The notes under the pieces: generated by a model
What the model was told of the DNA's origin: nothing
Databases searched by the model: none
The model's input: only the letters and a program-made list of their open reading frames with translations
Position numbers and translations under genes: made by a program
Shown here: in pieces, positions 47,476-61,860 of the stretch
How the letters are laid out: each line of letters starts with the position of its first letter
Numbering within the stretch: position 1 is the stretch's first letter
Source: Heterobilharzia americana
Lineage: Eukaryota; Platyhelminthes; Trematoda; Strigeidida; Schistosomatidae
Direction: 5' to 3'
Assembly: GCA_944470555.2 (NCBI GenBank)
Contig: OX104130.1
Location: forward strand, 49,571,491 to 49,635,490
DNA length: 64,000 nucleotides

Positions 47476-50400
47476 TTAAGCAGTAAATGTATAAAGTGAA
47501 CATAAGTACCAGTTTCTCAATGACTTGCATATAACAAGAATTCTTCAGCCGAAATTAACTAAGTAATTGACGTACTCTGTAAACCTTTACTTTAGAAGTT
47601 TTTTTTCAAGGTTACATAATTTACTTATTTTATTTTTAATCTTTGAATTTTTTTCAGAAAAACAAGAAATAACAAGGGAACATACTAACGTTGAAAATCA
47701 GAGAAATACTAAAATGAAACTGAAATCATATGGAGAAAATTGTGGAATCTGAATAGTTGAAAATCTCGGTGCTATAAGGTAAGTCGATAGGGTAATTTTT
47801 TAAAACTTTTAACCACTGAAAAATACTTGCATGTGTATCTCTGTTTCGTAGCAAACAGACGAACAAAGACAGCAAGCCACGTCAACAGAACAGCGCGCTG
47901 GAATAACTCTCATTCGATACATTACTTCACGGATTCATTTAGCTGCATGTGAATCCGAAGAGTTATTTGAATAAAATTAGAGCTAATAACACAGGTATTT
48001 GTGGTTTCTTCGAATAAGCAAAGTAAGTAATTCAAAACATTGACACTTAATTTGGAGTTGTGTATGCACTACAAATAAAAGCTGCCGTAAAAGGCCTTTA
48101 CGACCATAATGGATTCGAAAATATATTTCGTGAAGACGTTGAACCAAGAATATAGATCATTTGGCGTGAACTGAATTTTTGTGCTGTCTGAATTATCTAG
48201 TTGTGAAATGTGTAAGAAACTTAAGTTAAACGTTAATATTCAAGAAAACCCCACTAAATTAGTAAATTCTAAGTCAAAAATAAGTGATTTTAACTCCAAT
48301 TCAACGTATTGCAGTGAACTTACTACCAGTGAATTTGCAATCTTAATATGTTTTCACTCTATTTCCCTGCTTAAATGTGATTGTTACTAAAGGAAATACC
48401 GCAAGTAAACCTGAAGACTTAAAACAAGTCAAATGTTCTATCTACTCCTATTTGTGACTGGTTAAAAGCAAGTAAAAGTGGTAAAACACTCAATTTTATA
48501 AAACTATCTCTAGTTAACTGACGTTAACTGAAAAACAACATATCTATTGACAATGATGAAAAAACGCTAAATTGTCAAGAGGAAAGAATCAAGCACACAA
48601 GACTGTTTCTTGATCTTAACAGAAAACAGCAAGATAAGCGTTCAGATTTTACCTAAGCAACACATTTTTTATATGTGGAGTTGGTTTAAAACCTTTCAAT
48701 TTTCCGAATGAGCTTTCATGTTTAGGCTTAGCAAAAAGCCCTTTATTGCAAGTCTTTGAGTATCCTAATTTATTTCTAAATCTCTCGAGTAGCACAATGA
48801 GAAAGTTTTCCTGAGTTACATAAATATAAAGTCGACAAAGCGAACAAATAATCAAGCTCAATTAAGGTTTTTATCATTATGGAGAACAGTCTCCAGGTAT
48901 TAACAGATGGATTATTAACAACAACCAGTTGCTTAAATGTCAGATCTTTGTAAGATTCTTAGCTTGTTCCTTTATTTAACTTGGCTGTAGGCAACGTAGT
49001 CTGTATTATCCCTTTTAGGTGTATTCAGACGTAACTCTGAAACTAATAAGTGCTTTTCTGGTAGCTACTGCTAAGATTTGTACAAAATCTTGAGATTTTA
49101 AGTTTTACATTGATTGGTCATTAGAGAACAACTAATTTCCTGTCGTTAAATCCTGAATGCTAACCGTGTTCTACTGATCAGTTCTCAGTTTGACTTCGCA
49201 GCTGGGAGGACCACCAGTCAGGTGCACTTTTAATAGATGTCTAAAGCTGTCTGGGTGACCAACAACTTTCACTGCTGTACTAACAGATAAAAGTATTAAA
49301 CCGTATACAAACAATAACCGAGAGGACTTCATGAGTAATAACATCAACTAATTCATAATGTATCTGCATTTACACAGTTTCACAACCGTGCATGTGTTGC
49401 TATGTATAGAAAAATACTGAAAAAGGAAATCATACGAGATACGTGTATGGTGCCAATATATTGCTAAATTCACTGATTTAATGATAAAAGTTGTATGTTT
49501 TAGCGTCTTGTCTATCAAATTCCTTATTTACAATGCAAGTATTAATTCTAGTATTTAGACATTTCATGCCATAAATGACCATATGATACATACGTGCAAC
49601 AACATTAGTTATGTAGCATCTACGTGCAGGTACACAAATGCATTATGCTTTATGTAAAACACTGAAATTATTTCAATTATACTATATGTATTCATCTGGG
49701 AAGGGGTTAAACCACTTGGGAACGAGAGAGCCAATTTGTAAAATGCCACTCAAACATTTATCCACAGGTCAGAAAAATAACATTCTGCAAGAAGAAAGAT
49801 AATTTTTTCAGCTTGCTCAGTAGGGAGTTTGTAAGTGTGTAGTAGACAGTATGCACAAAATCTAATTTTTTGTAGTATTATAACATCAACTCTTACAGTC
49901 CATCTGATGAAATCGCGTATTCATATATAGATATAGGTAAGTTATATTGAAATATTAAATTTGTAAGGGATAAGAATAGGAACACAAAAATATAATTAAA
50001 CCACAATAACAATGAATTACAATTCTTGTTTTTTTTTCAAATACAGACGAAATAATTAGCAGGTGTTTTGGCAGTCGAATGCAGTTTTGTAGTAATCTCA
50101 AAGTTCATGACTCAACGAATCATTCTGCCTATCCATTATAAAAGGTGATCTAAACTTTATTTGATGTTTTAATTCACAGAAACAAGGAAGTTACTTCAAA
50201 TTTCTTCTTTATTACGATTTTCCAACTCAATCACCACGTCAACTATCCATGAAAATTCGTTAGCGGTACAATACAATATGGTTAAGTGTAATTCATCTGT
50301 TCACAGTAAAGTGTAAAATGTATCATTTTTACTGTAAACAGACAAGTTCTCAGATGCAACGTTACCCAGTATCTCATTTATATAACTAATCTACCTAGTT

Positions 50401-52149
50401 TGGATATATCCTACGTATCATCTAGAAACTTATATATTACTTATTATCTGGTAACCATAGTAGTCAATCAGTTCACGGTTTTAGAATGAAGACAACCACC
50501 TAAAATGACACACAATGTGCTTCTTAGCTCCATTAATCATAGCGTTCAACAGTTTTGGTGTAATTTTTGTTAGCTAAAACCCAGTTACTCATCAACGCTT
50601 GAAATGCGTACCTAACAAGCATATGCTTTTGTGAAACGCTGAAAATCTTCAGTATAAAGAGCCATTAAAACTTAGCTAAATACTAAAAGAAATTCTATCG
50701 ATACAAATATGAGGTTTTTTGAACATTTTAATGATGCAATAATTTCTAAACTTTTGGCCACGAAATCATTGTTTACAAAAGCCTTGGCTGAGGGATGAGA
50801 TGCAAAGCTGGAGTTTAGAAGTGTCATCAGCTGCAGGATATATTCAAATTAATAAAGAAAGTGGAAATGAAGATTATGATTATAAACTATCTTTCACCTG
50901 AAGTCGTAATTTGCTAGCCGCGATACAACTTAGAGATGATTGCAGCTAGTAATTATTTTGTAAAAGTGATATATTATTCAATCCCAACTGAGTCAGTATT
51001 ACATTATCCTTTCTGTATGGCTAACCTAGCTTGAATTCACCGGTTCTCGAGACTATGCTTAGGAGTCAGTCATAAAAATTCTGTGACTCTGCAAGCTGAT
51101 TTGGTCAACAATATTGCTTCAAATATATTATTTATTTGAAAGCAAGTTATGATCTTATGTGTGTGTTAAATGAGTGGATGCTCTTACCTAATAATGAGAA
51201 TTCCTGTCTGTGAGTTTATTATTTGCTAGATAAGAATGGTTTGTATTGTAAATATCATGTCGATACCTGTCCGTAATGGCACAAAAAATGTCATTTTCCA
51301 TGCAATGCTCTCCGATAAAACATCTAGCTTGTTAAAGAACTGTCCATAACTAATGACCAAAGGCAAAGGTACCGGAAAGTTGTCAGTTTAAACAACAGCT
51401 ACAAGTCCTCTTTTTCGGTGCAAGTTTAGGTTTTATACATTGCTTGAAAGTATAAAATACCTTCAGTTGAAAGCGATGTGTATCATGAGTTATCCTATTC
51501 CCTTAAAATTTTACTTTACAAATTCTAAGAAATTTGGACTACTCAGTCTTAAATTCTTATTACAGATAGGCAAATATTATTGAATTGAGATTAAGTATTT
51601 TTGACTTTTCAGCCAGCAGGTCAAACAATTAACAATTTACAATTCAAAAATCACTGTATAGTACGGACCGTCTAGAAAACTGTTTCTCATTAAACAGGCT
51701 AATAAGACTGTATCGTTATTACTAGAGTAGTGACCTCATAAAATTCTATCATTTTTAAGATATTTAATTGATACCACACGCATTAGTCAGAACATTTGCA
51801 TTAGACCTTTCAGCTCGCTGTAAGAAGCAGTCATGTCATATAAGGTTATTCCCTTACAATTTGTACTAGTAGAGTGCACAACCCATAGAATAAATTAAAG
51901 AGAAATATTCACGTGAACGTTACAGACCTTTAAATAAGTTGAAACAACACGTCTGCGAAGGTTTTAGTTATTAATGATTTCCTAAAAATGTTCATTTTAA
52001 AAGTTCAACCCCGGGAACTTTTACATGCCTTTGAACAAAAATGAGCTAAATTAATTTCTCATGTTACCTAATAAAAACTGATTTATAAAGTGAAAAGTTA
52101 ATTCTGAAATGAGAAGGATGGATGCAATTTACCTAAAATTACAAAAAGC

Positions 52150-52260
52150 TTCTGCACAGTCATGGAGCCAGGTCAAAAAGACTGCAGAGAAGAGAGCAAA
52201 ATAGAGACGTGCTACTGAAGTCCTATGTCTCACTGGGAACCCAAGGGACAAATAATAATA
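52150..52260 (+). mobile_element. RTE 3'-terminal fragment
   Basis: About 110 bases matching the last part of the copies at 40.9 and 29.9 kb (agactgcagagaagagag; tgctactgaagtcctatgt), ending in an aataataata simple tail. Very strongly 5'-truncated insertion. Confidence 0.75.
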
Positions 52261-55200
52261 CGGGGAATGGATGACAAATGATGCGTAAATTCATTTAAAA
52301 GAGTCAATGGTAAAAAAATTTCCATGAGGTTCCTGTTGTTCAGTTTGCATTTACTTCGTGTGCAAGTTGCTTGATTACGCGACACCATACTTGTATTACT
52401 GAAATTGTATAATACTAAAAACAGTTCAACAGAAATCATAAATGGGTTCTTGGGAGAGTTAATTACTTTAATATGTTGTTAGAGATGAACCATAATGTTT
52501 ACAAAACCTGAAACTGGTTGTTGATCTACATATAAAAAAACGTTGATGCTACTACTTTCGGCTTAGACTAAGCCACTCAATTTACTCTCACCTTAAATTC
52601 CTTTTCTTTAGAACTATGAATTATTCAGTTTCAGTTTCTGCAATTCACGTTTTTTCTACTTTTAAAACAATTAAATCCTTTTATGAACGTGGATAAAGTA
52701 ATTTTAGAATGACGCTTTACATTTTAATTATTCAGATTGCAATCAAATCTTAGTCCCTTCATACTGATGCAGACCAACTGGGTGCAAATCGATTGTTTTA
52801 TTGAACTATCCTCCCAACGACTTAGAAGTATGTCCAAAAGTTGCATCTAGTTATATTTTTCTCCACCACAAGCTTAAGGTGTATGACTTTATACAGCATT
52901 AGTTCTGTCTGAGAAACAGGTTGAACCCTTTCGCTAACTAAAGATAGAACTAACTCGTCGAAATATGAAGAGTGACTTTAGGGACTTGACTACCCATCAA
53001 AAATCAGAAATGTGACTCGTTAACACAAGCTAGGAATGAGCTAAAAGATTTTATCATCACCTTGCAGATGAATTATTCAGTACTTCCCCCTTCAAATGCT
53101 GAGTGAACCACATCACTATTCAACAGTAACATCTCTTTCAGATACACTGGAGGGATAGCGAAAAAGAAACTACTAGACGATTTTAGGTTTGCAAAGAATA
53201 CCAGTGGTGTTGGCTGTGAGCGCTTTGGTAAATAAAAAGTTGATATCATAAGAATACAGAGCCTTTTCTCAGATAATAGTATGTCTAAGACAAGCAATAA
53301 ATTCAAATATCCATTTCGAAGAGCACTTGAATTACTAATTTTGAAAAGAATTAAATTTTCGCAAGACTTCACCATTCTATATTAAAGTGGACATCGTACA
53401 GGTAGCATTAGAAGCGAAGAACTGTTAGTTTTATGAATTTCAGCTTACTCGTACAATATTACTTACTTCAACCTCAAGTGATTTTAGTGAGGCAAACTGT
53501 TGTTTGAAGATGATAATAACACTCAATAATTCAAATGGATTGGATGTTACTACACATTCATTTTACCTAAAATCATATGAAGGAACACCATTCGTGAATC
53601 GAATTCCGTCTCTTCGAGTAAAATCCCATTTTTGTTGTCATGTCTATCATTGATTCTACGTGTAACCTCTTATTGGATATGATAATCATTAAAATAGATC
53701 TTTTTGATGTTTTTAGAGAATTAGGAAGTGAATAAAAGTGGAAACGTTTCTTTGTTGTGAATAAGAACTGTGGAATGTAGGTGAAGGGCTTTTATTTCAA
53801 TCTTCAACCAACTCTAATCATCTAGAGAGGCTGAAACTAATGTAAGTAACTCATCATGGAATGGAAATATAGTCCATTGTGTTAGGCAAATAATAAACAA
53901 CTAATGGATCGCAAGCCTAAATCCCTATTCACCTGTATAGATCCTCGCAGCTAGGTAGTATCTCTAACACTCGTAAAATCGGCGTGGCTCACTGCCTACT
54001 CCATGGACATGTCCATGGTTGTTAAGCGCAATTTGATTTTTTTCGATGATCACAATGACTGTCAGGCTGAGCGTTACTGGCCAACCAAGAAACTTTTGTG
54101 TATGGAACTGACAAATAAAACCTGAAGATAAACATTTCTTTCTTATGTACTAAAGGATTCACAGAGTATAAATCAGTCACACATATTTCAAATGACCACG
54201 AATTAGTTAAATGGATCTCATTACTTTAGGATTTCAGCAGAAAGAATAATTAATATCACACAAATTTCGTATTTTTGCAGCCTTGTTCAGACTGGTCGAT
54301 ATACTCAGTTACTTATCTACGCTCACTATTTGACTTGGAAAAATAATAATACAACAGCCGTAAGTACGTTTCCGAAAACAATACAACTACTAATATTTCC
54401 TTGTTTACAGTGAAAGAATTAGGATATAGAGATTCTCATGTTGCTCACCGTCCCCAAATTGACTAGCGTTAGTGTCGTGTTGAGCTGTTCAAGATGACTG
54501 TTTACCACTCAACACTAAATGATAGGCATCACTGCGCGACAGGTCATATGATAAGTTTAACCAAATAAGTTTGTTCGACATTGAAGATAAAATAATATAT
54601 TGCTGCTGTACATTTAGAAACAAGCAAACAGAATTAAACACATTCCACAGTTGCACACCTTAGCATGAATATTTCACGGTTGAATTATTTGAATGTAACT
54701 AGAAGACGCACTTTGCATATTTTTGTGGCTGACAAACAAGGATGAAATTCATCTTCAGAAAAATACAGATGAATCACATTTAATCACACACATTCGATTG
54801 CATAGTTTTATTACTAAACGAATAACAGCATTTAAATATGATTAACTGCTTACACTTAAAGTCATTTTATCAACAGCTTCTAAACTCCGGAAACAAGTCT
54901 TCTACGCAACTGCTCTACTCCATCAGGAATCATCCAGAAAAAAACTGACAAACGTCAAAGATATGGGATAACGAAAGTGGTAATCACGGTACTCTATTAG
55001 TAACACTTAGCACATTTCTATCAACGAATTAGGTGTGATAACCAGTTTGTACGTTATAGCGTCAAAAAATATAATAACTCTAGCTATGTGACAGTAAAAA
55101 AACTAATGTATGGTTCTTATTGTTTCCCTTCAAACAAGGAGGAAATCAAAAAGGTGATTAATGGAATATATTCAGCACTTAAACGAAGATTACCAATTTC

Positions 55201-56008
55201 ATCTACTAGTTTTATCAGTTTTTAGCCATATCACGTAACGTCTACATGTTTTAATTCCCTTCGTCAGATTCCATGTGACAAGCCTGCAAGTCGCTATATG
55301 GTTTATGCTTATACTTAATACCTTCAGTTTACACTAGATTTCCTGTTTTTATTTACTTTATAAAAAAAATGTCACATGTAAATTAAACAATCACAATAAA
55401 TCAGTGGATTTTAGCATCATTCAAACCAAATAAGGAAATGCACATACAAGAGCAAAAATATTTAAGTATTTTGCAAAGAAAGTGTACGATAAGGCTTTTC
55501 CTGATTTCCCGTATTTCCTATTACCATAAGACAGATGATTAGTCTTCTTTTACCAACTATAGGGAAGAAAAATGCTTGTTCAGTTTATTTCCATCCCAAC
55601 TCTTTTCTGTCAACTATAGTTGTGACTGCTGTTGATGATGACAGTCAAACATATTTCACCAGACGCTAAATGTTTGCATACAGTCGTTCAACAAAATATC
55701 TTACACTGTTTCTTACAGAAGAAATTAGGTTAACTCTTTAAAAGATAGGTAGACAAAAGGATAGGCAGATGGGTACACGGATAAGCTTGTAGCAGAATCA
55801 AGTTATGATTCATTAGGTAGAGTTGCTACTTGCGCCTTTTAATTGTTCATTCTTTTGTTCACACTTATTTACTTATTCTAGAAAGTAGAATAAACTGAAA
55901 AAAGCGAACAGCTAAACAACAGTTGGACATTCGAATTGAACTGTTGTGTGGTCTGTGGTTCCAAAAATAAGAATTCAGTTTCAGTGTTTAATCGATGTAA
56001 AATGTCTG

Positions 56009-56028
56009 ATATATATATATATATATAT
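56009..56028. repeat. (AT)10 microsatellite
   Basis: Short AT dinucleotide run in intergenic sequence. Confidence 0.9.
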
Positions 56029-56544
56029 TCACATAAACTACACATTTTGATGGTCAGTAGTTCAATAAAGGTCCCCTGCTGAATGCATGGATGTAAGTCT
56101 TATTAAGATCTCACAACAAAGGGAGATTTATAGTGAAAAAAGGAAACGATACATAATTGTGGATAGAATAAGTCAGAATTGTTTCGCCTTTACTAGGCCA
56201 ACGATATTTATCATCGGTAGAATCAGATGTAGAACCTTTTGCAACGGGAATTTTTTTCTTACAGTGCATCTGAAGTGTAATGGACTTTAGAAAACATGTG
56301 AATGATCACTTTTGTTCAAACTTCTTATTGTATTGACAAGCCGAAGCTATGTTATGCAGTAAACATTAACTAACTAGAAATATATTCAGAATTAAACACA
56401 CATTTATGCTAATACTACTCAGTTCACACTCAAGCAAACTTTTGAAAACAGTTTGGCTGGAAGTGACAATAAACGGTGAATGATTGAACTATTATCATAG
56501 TTACATTCTGTTGTCAAAATCGATAATCACCCTTATTCAAAGTT

Positions 56545-58040
56545 AATGTAAGTAATTTATCAGATAATCCTTGGGGTGGTGGAGAACATTTGTAGCTCAA
56601 GTAGATAATCTTGGTTGTGTTTTCTTCTGTGAGCTGAATGGTTTAATTCTAAAGCTTTCAGTGTCATTTTAGACAACACTGTGACCAATAACTTCAGTGC
56701 CGAATGAGCTATAAGTATCTCCCCGTGAACGATTTAATAGCTTATCCTAAAGAATTGGCTTGCAGTCGGTCCTTTCCTTTGACTGTGATGTCGATGACTT
56801 CATAAATCTTCATGTTTCCTATTTCTGTGCCTAACTTCTGACCTTAATGTTGTTGGTCATTCATCTTATTGGTTGATAGAGTGATTCTACACCTGTTCAC
56901 CTATTGACTGCTAACTGGTCTAAGTAGCAAAATACCAGAAATTCTCTGATATTCTTTATGCTTCCATTGTCTATGATTTATGCATTTTCAAAATTAAATT
57001 CATGTTCAGACTTATCGTTATGCATTGGTATGAGCAGTGAAATGTCGTGAAGTTTAAAACCCAACTGGCGTTTGTGTAAAAGAAGAAATACATGGCGACA
57101 ACTTTGTGCAATTCAGTGTTGATCAAAACTGTTGCAGTCGATTACGTAAACGATATTTGGTTTCACTTCATTGGCTGCTGAGTCTTTTGGTTTGCATAGT
57201 ATGGCTTGAAGAGAATATGTTACTTTAAGAGTTGCACCGGTTTCAAACGGTCTCATCAAACTTGTCGTAGTCCCTAACATGTTCCTAATGTATGATACGT
57301 TTTCTCATGTCTGAGGATAACTTTGTAGTTGGTGATCAATGGAATAGGTATCTTCTGATGAAGCTTTGTAGGTAAACGCTCCTCCTTAGGATAGATGCCA
57401 ATTAATTTTTTCGTTTCTCCATGAATTTGTAGTACTCCACTGTTCTTGCTTTTTTGAATAGAGTCTGAACGCAGCTAATCGTGCGCGTTTTTAGATTAGT
57501 GCTACAGTTGTAGAGGATTTGGTCAGTATATTTTGACCCCTGACACACTTGATTTCCCGATTTTCTGACATTGGTTCTACTGACTAGGATATCCAGGAAT
57601 GGTAGTCGGTTGTTCGACTCCTTCTTCACTGTGAAATTGCCATTGAAAGCGTTTTTGATCAGACTGCAAGTGTTTCCTAAATCCTCCTTTTTAATGATAA
57701 CAAAAGTATCGTCTACACGGCAAATCCAATTTTTTGGTTGGAGCACAGGTAAAATGATGGCTTACAGTCTCTACATCACTCCTTCTCTAGTCAATCCAAA
57801 TACTGCTGATCTTATTGGAATTCCTGCCAACTGTTTGTATATCTTACCAAAAACGTGAAAGTATGCTGATAATACTGTCTAGAAAACACTGAAGCTCTAC
57901 GAATAAACCACCTAGCTCCGACTAAAGAATACAACCAGGGTAATCTGTCAAATAGTGTCCATGTCAATAAAATATACCTTGCCTGTTTAAATCTGGAGTT
58001 TTGGAAATATACAGGTTTCAATAAAATATTGAAAAACACT
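56545..58040 (-). mobile_element. Penelope-like retroelement remnant (RT C-terminal + GIY-YIG)
   Basis: On the minus strand, FGKIYKQLAGIPIRSA (about 57859-57812) corresponds to the RT GxPMGSP region. WICRVDDTFVII (about 57728) corresponds to the YVDD catalytic block, and LPFLDILVSRT follows. After stops and frameshifts, KPNIVYVIDCNSF (near 57140-57170) and a downstream IPMHNDKSEHEFNFENA (near 56985-57035) match the GIY-YIG endonuclease region and its C-terminal tail in Penelope-like elements. The Tyr of YVDD is changed, and stops occur between the blocks. The 3' portion 56545-56980 is non-coding and shares a phrase (ggtggagaa.atttgtagctca) with 61205-61230. Confidence 0.8.
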
Positions 58041-60954
58041 TTCGTTTTCGATCAAATTTTTGTTGGTAGTCATTTTATTATTTTATGAAAACTGTTGGAA
58101 AATCCTCAGTCTTTAATTACCAAATATACAAATTATCACTTGACCGTTACAGTTGAAAACACTTTTTATTCAAACGACATGTAGTTTAGTCACTTTCCAC
58201 AAGTCGCAGGTTGAAGAGGCTTTCAAAACAGTTACTTTATTCAAAAAACCTTAATGGGTAAAGCAATTAGGACACCGATAGACTTTAAGGCCTGTACAAA
58301 AACTTTTCACTACAAAAAGAAGCTGAGCACTGTTTTTTTCCAGGTTTTGGAATGTTCTTTCAAGTACTGATAAAGAAAAATAGCGTTTAAACTTTTAAAA
58401 TCAGCATAGCCTAATGAAAAATTCCCTATAGAAATGCTGTCATTGGAAAGCATGTTATATAAATCTTACTCATCGTCAAAGATAAATGTTATGAAGTGGT
58501 TAACTGCTCACAGATCTAAATTCACTGCATTGCCGCCGTCAATATATGATCCCAAAGATGGTTACATCCTATTATTTATTGGTGCACAAAGCCTTCTGGC
58601 CATAGTAATAATGAATAGATAATAATCGCTTAATTATGAACCATATTCAAGGTTCAGATGAACAAACTGAGGTTCTTGTTTTCACTACTACGTGCAAAAC
58701 TGCATGCATTTATACATTTCTGCTTGTTTTCCTACCTTCAGAATTGGGAGCCATTGCAATTTTCTCTTCCCTTTCACTTTTTCACCCAACTTTTCTTTGT
58801 GAAACATATTATATTGTTATATTTTCAGTAGTGAAAAAATGACCTGAATCCCTGTTCACACAGTTTCGTTATTTTCATGTGTACGTGTCGTTTTGCAATT
58901 TCTGATTTGCTGCAGAATACTGCTTATTCAAAAAATGATGAATATGTGTAACAACTTTGATACATAAATACTTCGTCAGTATATTCAACCTATTTACATA
59001 GTTAAAGTGACAAGACATTAAAGGTATGAATGGTTGCCATTACTGTGGCATGGGGAAACTGGGTAGAACTGAACAATGATTACAAGTCATTGAGAAAACT
59101 TTGATGAGTAGTAGTCTTTGTTTCCAACTTATTCCGAATCCTTAGAAGAAAATAGCTCACGGAACAAGAAATTTAACCGTTCTACGAAGCAATACATTTT
59201 GAGAGTTTTGCATTTTATTCACAACCCAGTAAGTATACAAAAATATTCAGAGCGAATTATTTGCCTCTCGTTATTTAAACCTACAAATTCAAGAAGACAG
59301 TTGAATTATTCCACTACCTTAAACTGACAATCCGTAAATCTAATGAGTAACTGTTCGTGTTTTAGGAATTTAATAACTTGCATTACTTACCTGATACTTC
59401 GCAATCGAAACATTTACATATTCTATAGTAACTGAATAAACCATAGCATTAGATTTGAGTACACTTTTCTTATAAAACATAGATTGGAGTTTGCCAAAAG
59501 GAAACCAAACATGTAACCTAGTGAGAAAATATGTGCGCTCCGGCTTTATGAATGCTAAAGCATTTACCATAAAAACAACGGCCGTTAAATGCACACAAAT
59601 TTAAAAAAGATAAATATAAATGATTTAAAAATGGCTGAAATAAATGTTTTTCAACAATAGAGGTTGCGGAAACCTTAAGCAATCGGATAACTATTTAAAA
59701 AGGCGCTCTATGGTGTCCGCTGAAGAAAAATAGAACAATGCTTTATTCTAAATTTCATAATTTTACCGATTTAATTCTTTTTGCATGACCAATCACTCAT
59801 TTAAATTCATATTTGACGTTTCCAATTGAGGTACAGTTTCAGCAACAACAGTTATGAATTCATAAAGTAGTGTAATGTATAACATTAGCATATGAATTCA
59901 AGTGCACAGCTGCTTGCAACTATTTGGTCATCTACGTGACATATCGCTTCATAGATACGATACGAAATACGCATATACAAAAATTAAATCTACCAGGCTT
60001 AAACTTAAAACGTAATCGTTCTTTACCTAGCATAAACTGTATGTGATAATTTCTTTGTTAACCTTTATACTGACAAAAGTGTCTGTATACCACAATTCCA
60101 CTCATTAGCCATAAACCCCCTCTAAGCAGGCATAGTGGTATTACGTGCTAAAAATTCAACACGTTGTACTTATAAATCGTTGTAATTAATAAACCACTTT
60201 ATTATTAGAGTGATATCTTACATTCATTCATTATAAACACTAAGGTTTTTAGTGAATTTGGAATGTATCTTCTCAGTGTGATAAAGCTAAACGTAAATTA
60301 CATTTATTTTACAGTTGAAGTGGTAGTAATTTAATATAGGAGTAAAACTTTGACACTGTGGTAGATCATATTAGATTGTTCATTTAATATAGCTCACAGT
60401 GATACAGTACTACTGACTGGATGGCATTTCCAGCAGAATTTTTTACACATCTCCATGTTAAAGTAATCACAAGATTTTCAAACTTAAATTGTATCTTTCA
60501 ATAGTCCTTCATTCTTTCAGAATAAATGCATTACAGTCTTCCAGAAATCTGCAATATGTGGTGAATCATTGTTATTACATGAGCCAAGTGTTGATCTAAT
60601 GAACAAAGTTCCTGTGATCAATCTTTTCCTCCACCTAGTTATATTGCATGTTAGAACTGTCACTGTAACCCAACCTATAGCATGATTATAGGCCAGTGCA
60701 TGAAGAGCGATAGCCAAACTTTTCCCCCAACTTTTTATCTTAGTAGGGTCTGCAATTACAAATTTCGTCAACGTTTTTGCTCTACTATTCTGACTGACAC
60801 CGATCAGCTGTTTTGACCTAGACACGACATCTGAATTACTATATGGTATTGGTTTCCTATAACCACTAGAATGTAAGCTTGCATACTCTTCCCTCTAGAT
60901 TTCGCATTCCACCATATTTAATTCTCATTCTTCATCCTCTAATTCACTAGTGAA
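58041..60954. other. Unassigned, possibly repeat-derived
   Basis: The reverse frame 60825-60517 (102 codons) has no motif I recognise. Its closeness to Penelope-like fragments suggests repeat origin. A short segment near 60395-60440 resembles 13597-13637. Confidence 0.4.
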
Positions 60955-61200
60955 TTGGGTTTAATATAATATCAAGTTAGTGCCAGTGAAAAACTCTGGA
61001 GGTGATCTGATCTCGACAGAATAAATTTGTCGTCTACATATCACCACCATAATTTTGGGGTAGATTGAAATGGACCTAATACCATCTGCCCCCAACAATC
61101 CATAAATATGTCTGCTACGATCAGGAATATGGGAGATGCCACCGCTACTCCTTCTGTTTTGTCCTGAAATTTGAAAATAGTGGAATTTAAACATAATCTA
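60955..61200 (-). mobile_element. Penelope-like RT fragment with in-frame stop
   Basis: The minus strand encodes KTEGVAVASPIFLIVADIFM, the GxxxGSP-type RT block, and about 25 residues on PKLWW-stop-YVDDKFIL, the catalytic YVDD. The stop is TGA where CGA/Arg is expected, a simple C-to-T change. The sequence differs from the 57.7-kb copy in every motif, so it is a separate lineage. Confidence 0.75.
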
Positions 61201-61539
61201 ACCTAAATGGTGGAGAATATTTGTAGCTCAGGTAGGTGGTCTCAGAGAATATAATAACATTATCCTTAGTATAATCCCTGTAAACTATAGTTCTATTGCC
61301 GACAACACGGTCAGTTACAAAATCTAGTTCTGATTGTCTCAGGTGCCATATAAATTAATATATTTGTGTAGCGGCTCATTACATTAAAACCGACCATCTT
61401 TTCTCCATCCTCTAGTCGCATATTATTTAGTCTATTTCAATTCAAATGAATTGTTTAGCCTGGATTTTCAGCAACGAGTAAGACTCACCCAGAGGTAGCT
61501 TCATTTGTCGCATTAGATCAGCTGTGGACATTTTCGATC

Positions 61540-61860
61540 TTATTCACAACTGTGTCTGTAAGTTTTCTTGATATGATCCTGTTTCAGTATGTTCACCGAC
61601 CTTTTTAAGTGACCTGCCTCATACATACCTACTACTGAGTTGCCCTTATCCGGTTTGGCAGTTATGATACCACCGTCATTTCCTAGGCTTTTCAGTGACA
61701 ACAATTTTGGTCCTACTAATTTCTTCCTCCTTTTCTCCTGTCGTTTTACTGTCAGTACATACTGTGCACGTGCATGACTAACAGCTATCTTATCTATAAA
61801 ACTCAATTCCACCTCTACGTTAAGGGATTCAATGCGAACCACTTTAGTTGTATGCGTATT
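61540..61860 (-). mobile_element. Penelope-like element N-terminal fragment
   Basis: Reading frame 61842-61540 contains LKSLGNDGGIITAKPDKGNS-VVGM, matching the conserved pre-RT segment (LKxDxxIxIxKADKGNxVVVM) of Penelope-like ORFs. It is separated from the RT fragment at 60955-61200 by about 340 bases, including the 3'-UTR-like phrase at 61205-61230, so the two may come from different insertions. Confidence 0.7.

Larger units (their letters stand above)
47476..56544. other. Intergenic, nearly featureless
   Basis: Contains the RTE tail at 52150-52260, an 18-bp perfect palindrome at 54001-54018 and an AT run at 56009-56028. No coding frame that I can support. Confidence 0.55.

Noticed and set aside
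60517..60825. 102-codon reverse frame next to Penelope-like sequence
   Set aside because: No RT or endonuclease motif seen; not called as a gene.
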